Source of the DNA: an uncultured Clostridia bacterium
Lineage (GTDB): Bacteria; Bacillota; Clostridia; Christensenellales; CALWSW01
Direction: 5' to 3'
DNA length: 11,687 bases
Assembly: GCA_937874755.1 (NCBI GenBank)
Contig: CALNBC010000268.1
Location: 1-11,687, forward strand
Shown: in pieces, positions 6,246 through 11,687 of the stretch
Layout: the number at the start of each line of letters is the position of its first letter
How positions within the stretch are numbered: the first letter of the stretch is position 1
The notes under the pieces: generated by a model
The model's database searches: none
Told to the model about the DNA's origin: nothing
The model's input: only the letters and a program-made list of their open reading frames with translations
Position numbers and translations under genes: made by a program

Positions 6246-6266
6246 GGGGGGCGGTTAAGCCCCCCC
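6246..6266 (-). other. GC-only hairpin between kinase and dehydrogenase genes
   Basis: A perfect 7-base stem, GGGGGGC (6246-6252) with GCCCCCC (6259-6265), around a 6-base loop in the 58-base gap. Neither strand has a following U-tract, so it is unlikely to terminate strongly. It could set unequal expression of the kinase and the two downstream genes by stabilising or processing the mRNA. Confidence 0.5.
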
Positions 6267-6282
6267 GTCTTGCGCTTTGTTT

Positions 6283-7827
6283 TTATGAAAGTTGTGCCAA
6301 ACGGTCAAATATCTTTTTGTCGTTCAAGCCGTGGTAAACATCCTGGTAAATTGGGAGCAGCTTGTTGTAAAACTCGACGTTCTCGGGTATGGGGTCGACC
6401 GTATCGACGACCTGAACCATGTTCTCCACGCCTTCTGCAAGGCTGCTGATGAGCCCGGCAGCATAAGCCGCCACAATGGCAACGCCGATTATCGCCGCGT
6501 CGGAGACCTTGAGTATCTTCAGCTTGCAGCCCATGACGTCCGCTATAATCTGCCTCCATTCGGGGGAGTTGATTGCGCCGCCGGTGACTGTGATTTCGTC
6601 GTTCATGGTCACGCCTGTGGCTTTGATGGACTCGTATATGTTGCGGGATTCCAGAGTTACGCCTTCCATTACTGCGCGCACCATGTCCGCCCGGGTGTTG
6701 GAAGACTTGAGACCGACGTAAACCCCCGTCGCCTTGATGTTCCAGTTGGGGTAGCCTGTTCCGAAAATACCCGAATAGAATACAACGCCGTTGCATCCCG
6801 GCTTAGATTTGCGAACGTAGTTGCCCATGAGGTCGTATGCGTTCACGCCCATGGCATCGGCAAGGGCGACTTCTGTAGGGCAGAGCACGTCGCGCGCCCA
6901 GCGGTAACAAGTGGCTCCCGAAAGCTGATTGCCCTCTATCTCAAATACGCCTTTGTTAGGTGTGGAGGGAATCTGAAGCCCTTCGAGCTTGACGAAGTCG
7001 GGCTTTGCAAGACCGACGACCAGCTCGCCGACAGTGCCGAGGGTGAGGGACATAGAGCCGTCTTCGGTAACGCCGGCGCCCATTGCGGCGGCCTGCTGGT
7101 CACCCGAGCCGGCGACTATCAGCGTGCCTACGGCAAGGCCTGTACGCTTTGAAACGTCCTCTTTGATTTTGCCCACAATCGTGCAGGGGTCTACCAGCGG
7201 CGGGAGTTTATTCTTGTCGATTCCGTAAGCGTCGAGTATTTCGTCGCTCCACTGGAAGGTCTTGGCGTCTATCATGCCGCCTACCATCTGGTTGGTGACC
7301 TCGGCGACGATTTCGTCCGAGCCGAACTTGTGCATCGCGTAAGTGTCGACCAGTGCGATGTACTTGGTCTTGTTGTAAATCTCGGGGGTATGCTTCTTTA
7401 TCCAGTAGACTTTCTCGACCGTGTAAGTACACGAAGTCGGCAGACCGGCGATGTGCGCCTGACGGTGGGGGTCTATCAGTGTGGCTATTTCAGCCATGTC
7501 CTCTTCGGCACGGTTGTCCAGCCAGACATAGAACCTGTTTTCGATGGGCTCAAGGTTTTCGTCCAACATTACGAATGTTGCGCGTTGGACGGAAAAGCTT
7601 ATCGCCTTTATGTCCTGTGCGGGTACTTTTGAGTTTTGGATGGCTTCCTTGACCGTGTCGAACACCTGTTCAATTAGGTAATCCGCATCGATTTCGACCT
7701 GGTTCCAAACCGGATACTTAAGGGGATACTCTCGATAGGACTTACCGAGGATATTTCCTGAAAGATCCACGACCATTGACTTGGTGCCTGTGGTACCGAT
7801 GTCGATACCCATTACATAGTTTGCCAT
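6283..7827 (-). CDS. FGGY-family carbohydrate kinase (xylulokinase-like)
   Basis: ATP-dependent kinase of sugars or polyols, 514 residues, normal for the family. The N-terminal domain has the phosphate-binding GIDIGTTGTKS (7-17) and the substrate-site motif WLDNRA (102-107, D104). The catalytic base is D243 in GSGDQQAAAMGAG (240-252). The C-terminal domain has LTLGTVGELV (261-270) and the ATP-binding TGGAINSPEW (415-424), with the FGGY-type stretch MEGVTLESRNIYES (387-400). The typical xylulokinase MHG motif is absent; FSVQRATFV (78-86) is in its place, so xylulose is not a safe assignment. AAAGGAGA lies 6 bases before the ATG. It is the first gene of the leftward operon and diverges from the SorC-type regulator. 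Polyols, ketopentoses or deoxy sugars are all possible; an LsrK-like role on signalling molecules is a weaker alternative. Confidence 0.88.
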   Translation of the reverse strand: MANYVMGIDIGTTGTKSMVVDLSGNILGKSYREYPLKYPVWNQVEIDADYLIEQVFDTVKEAIQNSKVPAQDIKAISFSVQRATFVMLDENLEPIENRFYVWLDNRAEEDMAEIATLIDPHRQAHIAGLPTSCTYTVEKVYWIKKHTPEIYNKTKYIALVDTYAMHKFGSDEIVAEVTNQMVGGMIDAKTFQWSDEILDAYGIDKNKLPPLVDPCTIVGKIKEDVSKRTGLAVGTLIVAGSGDQQAAAMGAGVTEDGSMSLTLGTVGELVVGLAKPDFVKLEGLQIPSTPNKGVFEIEGNQLSGATCYRWARDVLCPTEVALADAMGVNAYDLMGNYVRKSKPGCNGVVFYSGIFGTGYPNWNIKATGVYVGLKSSNTRADMVRAVMEGVTLESRNIYESIKATGVTMNDEITVTGGAINSPEWRQIIADVMGCKLKILKVSDAAIIGVAIVAAYAAGLISSLAEGVENMVQVVDTVDPIPENVEFYNKLLPIYQDVYHGLNDKKIFDRLAQLS

Positions 7828-7853
7828 TGCTGCTCTCCTTTTTATCTAATACT

Positions 7854-7923
7854 CTTTCTGGGGCAGAAAGCTTTACTATTCATGGTCAATATGATTTAGA
7901 GATGAATGCCGGTATGCTCCGGC
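7854..7923 (-). other. Two hairpins in the kinase mRNA leader
   Basis: GCCGG (7908-7912) pairs with CCGGC (7919-7923) around 6 bases, and CTTTCTG (7854-7860) pairs with CAGAAAG (7864-7870) around 3 bases. Both lie between the predicted promoter and the ribosome site, the second ending about 13 bases from it. No anti-terminator partner or U-tract is evident. They may affect mRNA stability or initiation. Confidence 0.4.
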
Positions 7924-7935
7924 TAATATGCAAAT

Positions 7936-7964
7936 AGAATATCACGCAATATTTGCGATTACAA
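7936..7964 (-). promoter_or_regulatory. Kinase operon promoter with palindromic operator in the spacer
   Basis: On the minus strand: TTGTAA (7964-7959), 17 bases, then TATTCT (7941-7936) with an extended -10 TG (TGA immediately before). The spacer contains CGCAATATTTGCG (7945-7957), a palindrome with CGCAA/TTGCG arms and a 3-base centre. GCAAATA (7930-7936) and TATTTGC (7950-7956) form a second, overlapping inverted repeat. This is a natural place for the neighbouring SorC-type repressor to bind. Confidence 0.6.
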
Positions 7965-8008
7965 GTGTGTATTGTTGAAAATTCTAATAATGTTCGCACT
8001 AATTTTCC

Positions 8009-8067
8009 TTGTTTAACACTATTCACGTTACCATTTCACTTGTTAAGAAATAAATTTCATTGAACAA
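8009..8067. promoter_or_regulatory. TTGTT/AACAA half-site array, candidate regulator sites
   Basis: In the 334-base divergent intergenic region (7828-8161): TTGTTTAACA (8009-8018, with a TGTT-T-AACA palindrome), TTGTTAAG (8040-8047, 31 bases or three helical turns on), and TTGAACAA (8060-8067). The last resembles, from memory, the B. subtilis DeoR operator ATTGAACAAAATTTCAAT; DeoR is a SorC-family regulator. The AT-rich remainder of the gap shows only the promoters and hairpins listed here. Confidence 0.4.
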
Positions 8068-8109
8068 ATGCGCGCAAAGCACTTGCTATTTTCCGCCATA
8101 AATGTAAAC

Positions 8110-8115
8110 TATAAT
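8110..8115 (+). promoter_or_regulatory. -10 element of the regulator gene
   Basis: Perfect TATAAT about 47 bases before the start codon. The best -35, TTGCTA (8083-8088), is 21 bases away, longer than ideal, so the promoter may need the nearby regulator sites or be weak. Confidence 0.4.
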
Positions 8116-8161
8116 TATACATTAGATATATTAGATAGCCAGCAAGGGGGGAGTAATACCT

Positions 8162-9118
8162 TTGTCTATGACTGACGACGTAGGCTTGGTGCACAAAATC
8201 GCGCTGAAGTTTCACGTCGAGGGCTTATCCCAGGTCGAAATCGCCGAGGAAGAAGGGCTTTCCAAAGCGACGGTCTGCCGAATTTTAAAATCGGCGAAGG
8301 ATATGGGCATGGTGCATGTGAACGTGACCATGCCGAGCGCAGCGCCGCCCGCCCCTAAAGAGGCAGGTGTTTTGTGCCGCGCACTCGGTCTGGACGAAGT
8401 TATCATCGCCCCCGCCGCGTCCGGCGAAACCGAGGAATCGCTGATAGATGCAACCGCCGCCACTGCCGCCGCGAACATGCCAAGGCTATTGGCCGACTCT
8501 TATATGGTGGGCGTGGGCTGGGGCCGCTCGGTATACAACACGGCGCTTCAGCTGCCGTACACCGAAGGTGCAAAAAAGCTGTTTATTCCGTTGGTGAACA
8601 ATTTTGCTTATACCATACCAACGCTGCAGACCAGCGTAATAATGAGCTATTTCGGCGAGAGGTTCCGCTCGAACTGCTATTACCTGAACATATCCCACCA
8701 GCCGCGCAGAAAGGGCGAGAGGACGGAGGCGGAGATGGAAAACATCCGCCAGCTCGCCGCCTATTGGGAGGCGCTGGACGCCGCTGTATTCAGCATCAGC
8801 TCGCCCGAGCAGCTCCTTGGCAGCGAGATGTACAGCGACCTTTGGCGGGGCGGTCTGGAGGGCGGCTCCTACGAGCAGTCCATGCGCTTCGAGAGCATGG
8901 GGCAGGTGTTTTGCGAGGACGGCTCCTACGTCGGAATCAACAAGAATTACGACCTCATCGCCCTCGACCTCAAAAGGTTGAGCAGCATCAAAACATCTAT
9001 ATGTATAGGCTCGGGGCTCAAAAAGGTGAACGCGCTGATTTATACCGCAAAGCTCGGGCTCTACAACGTACTGATTACCGACAGCGCGACCGCCAGCGCC
9101 ATGCTGGAGCAAATCTGA
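8162..9118 (+). CDS. SorC/DeoR-type sugar-binding transcriptional regulator
   Basis: A 318-residue regulator of the SorC family (as SorC, CggR, LsrR, B. subtilis DeoR), usually a tetrameric repressor released by a phosphorylated sugar. A helix-turn-helix lies at about 22-47 (LSQVEIAEEEGLSKATVCRI), followed by a proline/alanine linker and the effector domain with GVGWGRSVY (116-124), an HQPRR segment, ICIGSGLKKVNAL and LITDSATASAML near the end. The likely start is TTG at 8162, about 8 bases after a G-rich AGGGGGGAG site; ATG at 8168 is the alternative, with 14 bases spacing. It diverges from the kinase operon across a 334-base gap, so it probably controls that operon and itself, with a phosphorylated pathway product as effector. 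It converges on rnc, with a shared terminator between. Family sure; target inferred. Confidence 0.88.
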   Translation: MSMTDDVGLVHKIALKFHVEGLSQVEIAEEEGLSKATVCRILKSAKDMGMVHVNVTMPSAAPPAPKEAGVLCRALGLDEVIIAPAASGETEESLIDATAATAAANMPRLLADSYMVGVGWGRSVYNTALQLPYTEGAKKLFIPLVNNFAYTIPTLQTSVIMSYFGERFRSNCYYLNISHQPRRKGERTEAEMENIRQLAAYWEALDAAVFSISSPEQLLGSEMYSDLWRGGLEGGSYEQSMRFESMGQVFCEDGSYVGINKNYDLIALDLKRLSSIKTSICIGSGLKKVNALIYTAKLGLYNVLITDSATASAMLEQI

Positions 9119-9205
9119 GCGGGCTGTGCTTTTTTGCGCCTGGTGCGCCCGGAAGAAACCTTAACCTTGGGCGCTTCGCTTTTCCAAATCAAACAAAACC
9201 CATAC

Positions 9206-9237
9206 AAAAAACGCGGTCATAGCGGCCGCGCTTTTTT
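9206..9237. terminator. Bidirectional intrinsic terminator
   Basis: A CGCGG/CCGCG stem (9212-9216 with 9226-9230) around 9 bases, with AAAAAA on the left and TTTTTT on the right (one unpaired C before the T run). It can end the regulator transcript on the plus strand and the plsX-acpP-rnc transcript on the minus strand. The remaining 9119-9205 holds nothing recognisable. Confidence 0.8.
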
Positions 9238-9240
9238 AAT

Positions 9241-9915
9241 TCAGTTCTTGTTGCGGATGCCCAGACGCTTTAGCGCCTGCTTGGCGGCCTTTTGCTCGGC
9301 TTCCTTTTTTGTTCGCCCTTCGCCGCGGCCGAGAACTTTCCCGTCGTTCTGCACTTCGCTGATGAACCATTTGTCGTGGTCGAGTCCGCTCTCTTCCACA
9401 AGCTCATAGCGTATGTCCGCCGAGCCGTTCCTTTGGAGGACTTCCTGAAGCTGGGTCTTGCTGTCTATCGCCCGTTCGCCGGCATAAGCGCGGATGGGCA
9501 CAAAGCGCTTTGCGAAGGCGTGCGCCGCCTCCGTTCCGCCGTCCAGGAAAATAGCGGCGGTGAGCGCTTCGAAGGCATCGGATACTATCGAGAGCTTCTG
9601 CCTGCCGCCGCCCATGCCCTCGCCTTTGCCAAGGTAAAGGTACTCGCCAAGGTCAATCGCTTGAGCGTTCTCAAAGAGAGCGCTTTCGCATACAGATGCC
9701 GCCCGCGCCCTGGTCATCTCGCCCTCGTTCATCTCGGGGAAGGAGCGGTAAAGCTCCCCCGCGGCGTACAGTCCCAGCACCGCGTCGCCCAGGAATTCCA
9801 GCCTTTGATTGTTTTGCGCAGAGCCGTAGGACGTATGGGTCAGCGCCATCCTGAGCAAAGACTTGTCCTTGAACTCGTAGCTTATGAGCGATTCAAGCTC
9901 CTCCGGCTTACGCAT
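9241..9915 (-). CDS. rnc: Ribonuclease III
   Basis: Double-stranded-RNA endonuclease that matures rRNA and other structured transcripts in the cytosol. The 224 residues contain the RNase III signature NQRLEFLGDAVLG (36-48) with catalytic E40 and D44, and SDAFEAL (112-118) with D113 and E116. The C-terminal double-stranded-RNA-binding domain runs from about 151 to 218 (DSKTQLQEVLQ, then KKEAEQKAAKQAL). Length and domain order are standard. The ATG follows the acpP stop after 2 bases and has no clear ribosome site of its own, so it is probably translationally coupled. It ends the operon at the bidirectional terminator; smc and ftsY, often next in Bacillota, are absent. Confidence 0.96.
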   Translation of the reverse strand: MRKPEELESLISYEFKDKSLLRMALTHTSYGSAQNNQRLEFLGDAVLGLYAAGELYRSFPEMNEGEMTRARAASVCESALFENAQAIDLGEYLYLGKGEGMGGGRQKLSIVSDAFEALTAAIFLDGGTEAAHAFAKRFVPIRAYAGERAIDSKTQLQEVLQRNGSADIRYELVEESGLDHDKWFISEVQNDGKVLGRGEGRTKKEAEQKAAKQALKRLGIRNKN

Positions 9916-9917
9916 GG

Positions 9918-10142
9918 CTATTCGTGCGTCTGGATGTATTCCACTATCTCCTTGATGGTGGTCACCTTGGGAAGGTCCTCGTCGGGAATTTCGATGTCAA
10001 ATTCCTGCTCGAGATCCATAATGAGCTCGACTACATCCAAAGAGTCTGCCTTGAGGTCCTCCACAAGGCTGGTTTCCATAGTGATCTGGTCTTCGTCTAT
10101 GTTCATCTGGGATGCCACGATAGACCTGATTTTTTCGAACAT
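9918..10142 (-). CDS. acpP: Acyl carrier protein
   Basis: Small acidic carrier of growing acyl chains in type II fatty acid synthesis. The 4'-phosphopantetheine site is the serine in ADSLDVVEL (S34 with this start, S36 with the other). The protein is a helical bundle of about 74 residues, rich in Asp and Glu, with the usual [18 protein letters not shown]-terminus. Two ATGs are close: 10148 lies only 1 base after the GGAG, while 10142 lies 7 bases after it and gives the common start MFEKI, so I choose 10142. It is 2 bases before rnc and 43 bases after plsX. The combination of plsX and acpP supplies acyl-ACP and acyl-phosphate for phospholipid synthesis. Confidence 0.95.
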   Translation of the reverse strand: MFEKIRSIVASQMNIDEDQITMETSLVEDLKADSLDVVELIMDLEQEFDIEIPDEDLPKVTTIKEIVEYIQTHE

Positions 10143-10185
10143 TTTCATGCTCCTTTCGACGTTAGAAATTAGTATAAATGCAAAA

Positions 10186-11199
10186 TTATTCCGACAGGGG
10201 CATCGCTTCGATGCTCTGCCTTATTATGTTTACGACGTCTCCGTCGATAAACTTCGCAGCTTGATGCAGCGCCGCGGCGAACGACTTTGCGCTGCAGGTG
10301 CCGTGGGCTTTGATTATGCTGCCGTCTATCCCCAACAGCAGCGCGCCGCCGTGGCTGTTGTAGTCCATCTTGGACTTGATGCGCTTGAATGCGCTTTTGG
10401 CGAGCAGCGCGCCCAGCTTTGAGAGCGTACCGCCCATGAGCTCGCGCTTTATGACGGACATCATCATGAGCGCCGTTCCCTCTATGGACTTCAGCGCGAC
10501 ATTGCCCGCAAAGCCGTCTGAAACGACGACGTCGAACTCGCCGGAGAGTATATCCCTCCCCTCGCAGTTGCCCGCAAAGTTGACGGGCGTTTGCAGGAGG
10601 AGCTTGTACGCTTCCTTGGTCAGCTCGCAGCCCTTCTCGGCCTCCGCACCGTTGTTCAAAAGACCGACCCGCGGATTTTTTATTCCCATGATGCTCTTGG
10701 CGTAGGCAGAACCCATGACCGCGAACTGCTGCAAATTAACGGGCTTCATGTCCACATTCGCGCCGCAGTCAATAAGTATAACGTCGTGCTCCTGATTTGT
10801 GGGGAGCACGGGTGCAAGCGCGGGGCGCTTGATGCCCTTTATGCGGCGGACGATAAGAGTGGCGCCCGCAAGCACCGCCCCCGTTGAGCCGGCGGAGACG
10901 AACACCTCTGCCTCCTTGTTGGCGACAGCTTCAAGCGCCTTGACCAGCGAAGAATCCTTCTTGCGGCGGACGGCGTTGACCGGGTGCTCGTCGTTGGTGA
11001 TGAGGCTTGGCGCGTGGCGAACCTCCACCCGGTTCATGTCTGCGTTTGGGTGCTTTGCAAGCTCGCTCTTAATCCTCGACTCGTCGCCCGTCAAAATTAA
11101 ATACAGGTCCGGAATTTCAACAAGCGCCAGCGCGCAGCCCGCGACTATTTCAACGGGCGCGTTATCGCCGCCGAACGCGTCAACCACAACTCTTTTCAA
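10186..11199 (-). CDS. plsX: Phosphate acyltransferase PlsX
   Basis: Converts acyl-ACP and phosphate to acyl-phosphate, the donor for PlsY in the first step of phospholipid synthesis; a peripheral membrane enzyme in Gram-positive bacteria. The 337 residues contain DAFGGDNAP (7-15), [15 protein letters not shown] (70-84), SAGSTGA (102-108), IDCGANVD (143-150), [10 protein letters not shown] (181-190; more often LNIGEE-KG), GNCEGRDI (210-217) and [12 protein letters not shown] (226-237). Length is normal. The start is a TTG (11199-11197) with a weak G-rich site upstream; no better start is in frame. It is the first gene of the plsX-acpP-rnc operon. The commonly linked fapR and rpmF are not adjacent: the next gene is divergent. 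Confidence 0.95.
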   Translation of the reverse strand: MKRVVVDAFGGDNAPVEIVAGCALALVEIPDLYLILTGDESRIKSELAKHPNADMNRVEVRHAPSLITNDEHPVNAVRRKKDSSLVKALEAVANKEAEVFVSAGSTGAVLAGATLIVRRIKGIKRPALAPVLPTNQEHDVILIDCGANVDMKPVNLQQFAVMGSAYAKSIMGIKNPRVGLLNNGAEAEKGCELTKEAYKLLLQTPVNFAGNCEGRDILSGEFDVVVSDGFAGNVALKSIEGTALMMMSVIKRELMGGTLSKLGALLAKSAFKRIKSKMDYNSHGGALLLGIDGSIIKAHGTCSAKSFAAALHQAAKFIDGDVVNIIRQSIEAMPLSE

Positions 11200-11307
11200 A
11201 ACGTATACCCCGCGTGTAACTCAACTTTATTCGATGCCCGGCGCACATTCAAAATGCGGTTTGGGCGCAATTCCCAAGCTTAACTCCAGTGTAAAACAAT
11301 CTATAGT

Positions 11308-11337
11308 AGTATATACCAGAAAACTGCCCGTTTGCAA
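11308..11337 (-). promoter_or_regulatory. Candidate promoter of plsX-acpP-rnc
   Basis: On the minus strand, TTGCAA (11337-11332) is followed after 18 bases by TATACT (11313-11308), or after 16 by TATATA (11315-11310) with an extended TG. The transcript would have a leader of about 100 bases. I saw no FapR-type palindrome in it. Confidence 0.5.
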
Positions 11338-11377
11338 GTCAAACAGTCAATTCCTACCAACTCTGTATCCTAAGTTG

Positions 11378-11406
11378 TTGCATTTTGGTCTTTATCAGAC
11401 TATACT
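11378..11406 (+). promoter_or_regulatory. Candidate promoter of the cysteine-synthase-like gene
   Basis: TTGCAT (11378-11383), 17 bases, TATACT (11401-11406). The start codon lies 58 bases downstream. No T-box or other riboswitch fold is apparent in the short leader. The 265-base gap (11200-11464) otherwise holds only the divergent plsX promoter and small hairpins such as TTGGG/CCCAA near 11262-11278. Confidence 0.5.
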
Positions 11407-11464
11407 GTAGCATACTGCACCTTATTATATCCGCATTATTAGATAAGTATTTGGAGGAGACGCC

Positions 11465-11687
11465 TTGTATTGCAACGATATACTCGAAGCCATTGGCAAC
11501 ACGCCGCTCATTCGCCTGAACAGATTGCCGGAAAAGGACTGCGCGGCGGTGCTGGTCAAGTACGAAGGCGTCAACATAGGCGGTTCCATAAAGACGCGCA
11601 CTGCGTTCAACATGTTGAACGAGGCCGAAAAGCGCGGGCTTATAAATAAAGACACTATCATAGTCGAGCCGACCAGCGGCAACCAGG
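11465..11687 (+). CDS. PLP-dependent cysteine synthase family protein, N-terminal part
   Basis: The first 74 codons of a fold-type II PLP enzyme, related to O-acetylserine sulfhydrylase (CysK), which makes cysteine from O-acetylserine and sulfide. Visible are AIGNTPLIRLNRL (9-21), NIGGSIKTRTAFNML (37-51) with K43 as the PLP-binding lysine, and VEPTSGNQ at the window edge, the substrate-carboxylate loop. Classic CysK has NPGGSVKDR and TSGNT, so this is a divergent subgroup common in Clostridia; the natural substrate may differ. The start is TTG at 11465, 7 bases after GGAGG (11453-11457). It diverges from plsX. The C-terminal three-quarters lies outside the window. Confidence 0.88.
   Translation, partial: MYCNDILEAIGNTPLIRLNRLPEKDCAAVLVKYEGVNIGGSIKTRTAFNMLNEAEKRGLINKDTIIVEPTSGNQ

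Noticed and set aside
8162..8167. ATG at 8168 as the regulator start
   Set aside because: Not excluded, but its 14-base spacing from the ribosome site is worse than the 8 bases of the TTG at 8162.
4089..9118. An lsr-type autoinducer-2 operon (FGGY kinase, DeoC-class enzyme, SorC regulator)
   Set aside because: The class set is similar, but LsrK and LsrF motifs are not seen, there is no LsrG or LsrACDB transporter, and the AraM-like dehydrogenase is not part of lsr systems.
9292..10422. 376-codon open frame on the plus strand
   Set aside because: It runs antisense across rnc, acpP and part of plsX, all of which are certain genes. Its product shows no recognisable domain; it is a shadow frame in GC-rich DNA.
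1..11687. tRNA genes, rRNA genes, CRISPR arrays, insertion-sequence transposases
   Set aside because: I looked on both strands and saw no cloverleaf with a CCA/T-loop pattern, no regularly spaced repeats and no transposase-like protein.

Overview
The window looks like chromosomal DNA of a Gram-positive, Clostridia-type member of the Bacillota. It is fairly GC-rich over most of its length, uses several TTG/GTG starts with strong GGAGG ribosome sites, and carries a plsX-acpP-rnc operon. I cannot name a genus.

Left part (1-2554): the late-gene start of a tailed phage or prophage, read leftwards. A small acidic protein, a sigma-region-4-like late regulator (ArpU/RinA type), and the small and large terminase subunits overlap one another by 1-11 bases. 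The large subunit runs off the window edge. A TTGACA promoter lies just upstream, and its spacer holds a perfect CGAAC-N4-GTTCG site, the Gram-positive LexA (SOS box) consensus. No repressor, integrase or replication gene lies between it and what appears to be host DNA.

Middle left (2555-4088): a YjbR/MmcQ-family gene on the plus strand, an AT-rich foreign-looking gene (tentatively DUF4489) on the minus strand with a palindromic operator candidate, several hairpins, an intrinsic terminator for the operon to its right, and an 81-base nested inverted repeat that resembles a mobile extragenic palindrome.

Centre (4089-9118): a self-contained carbohydrate module. A divergent SorC/DeoR-type regulator faces a three-gene leftward operon encoding an FGGY sugar kinase, a glycerol-1-phosphate-dehydrogenase-like enzyme (AraM family) and a DeoC-type aldolase. 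A logical route is phosphorylation of a sugar or polyol, NAD(P)-linked oxidation or reduction, then retro-aldol cleavage. The substrate is not evident and no transporter is present. A 13-base palindrome sits in the spacer of the kinase promoter, and TTGTT/AACAA half-sites lie further upstream. These are good candidates for autoregulated control.

Right part (9119-11687): a bidirectional terminator separates the regulator from the leftward operon plsX-acpP-rnc (phospholipid and fatty acid synthesis plus RNase III). This operon lacks the smc-ftsY genes that often follow rnc. A divergent, partial cysteine-synthase-family gene runs off the right edge.
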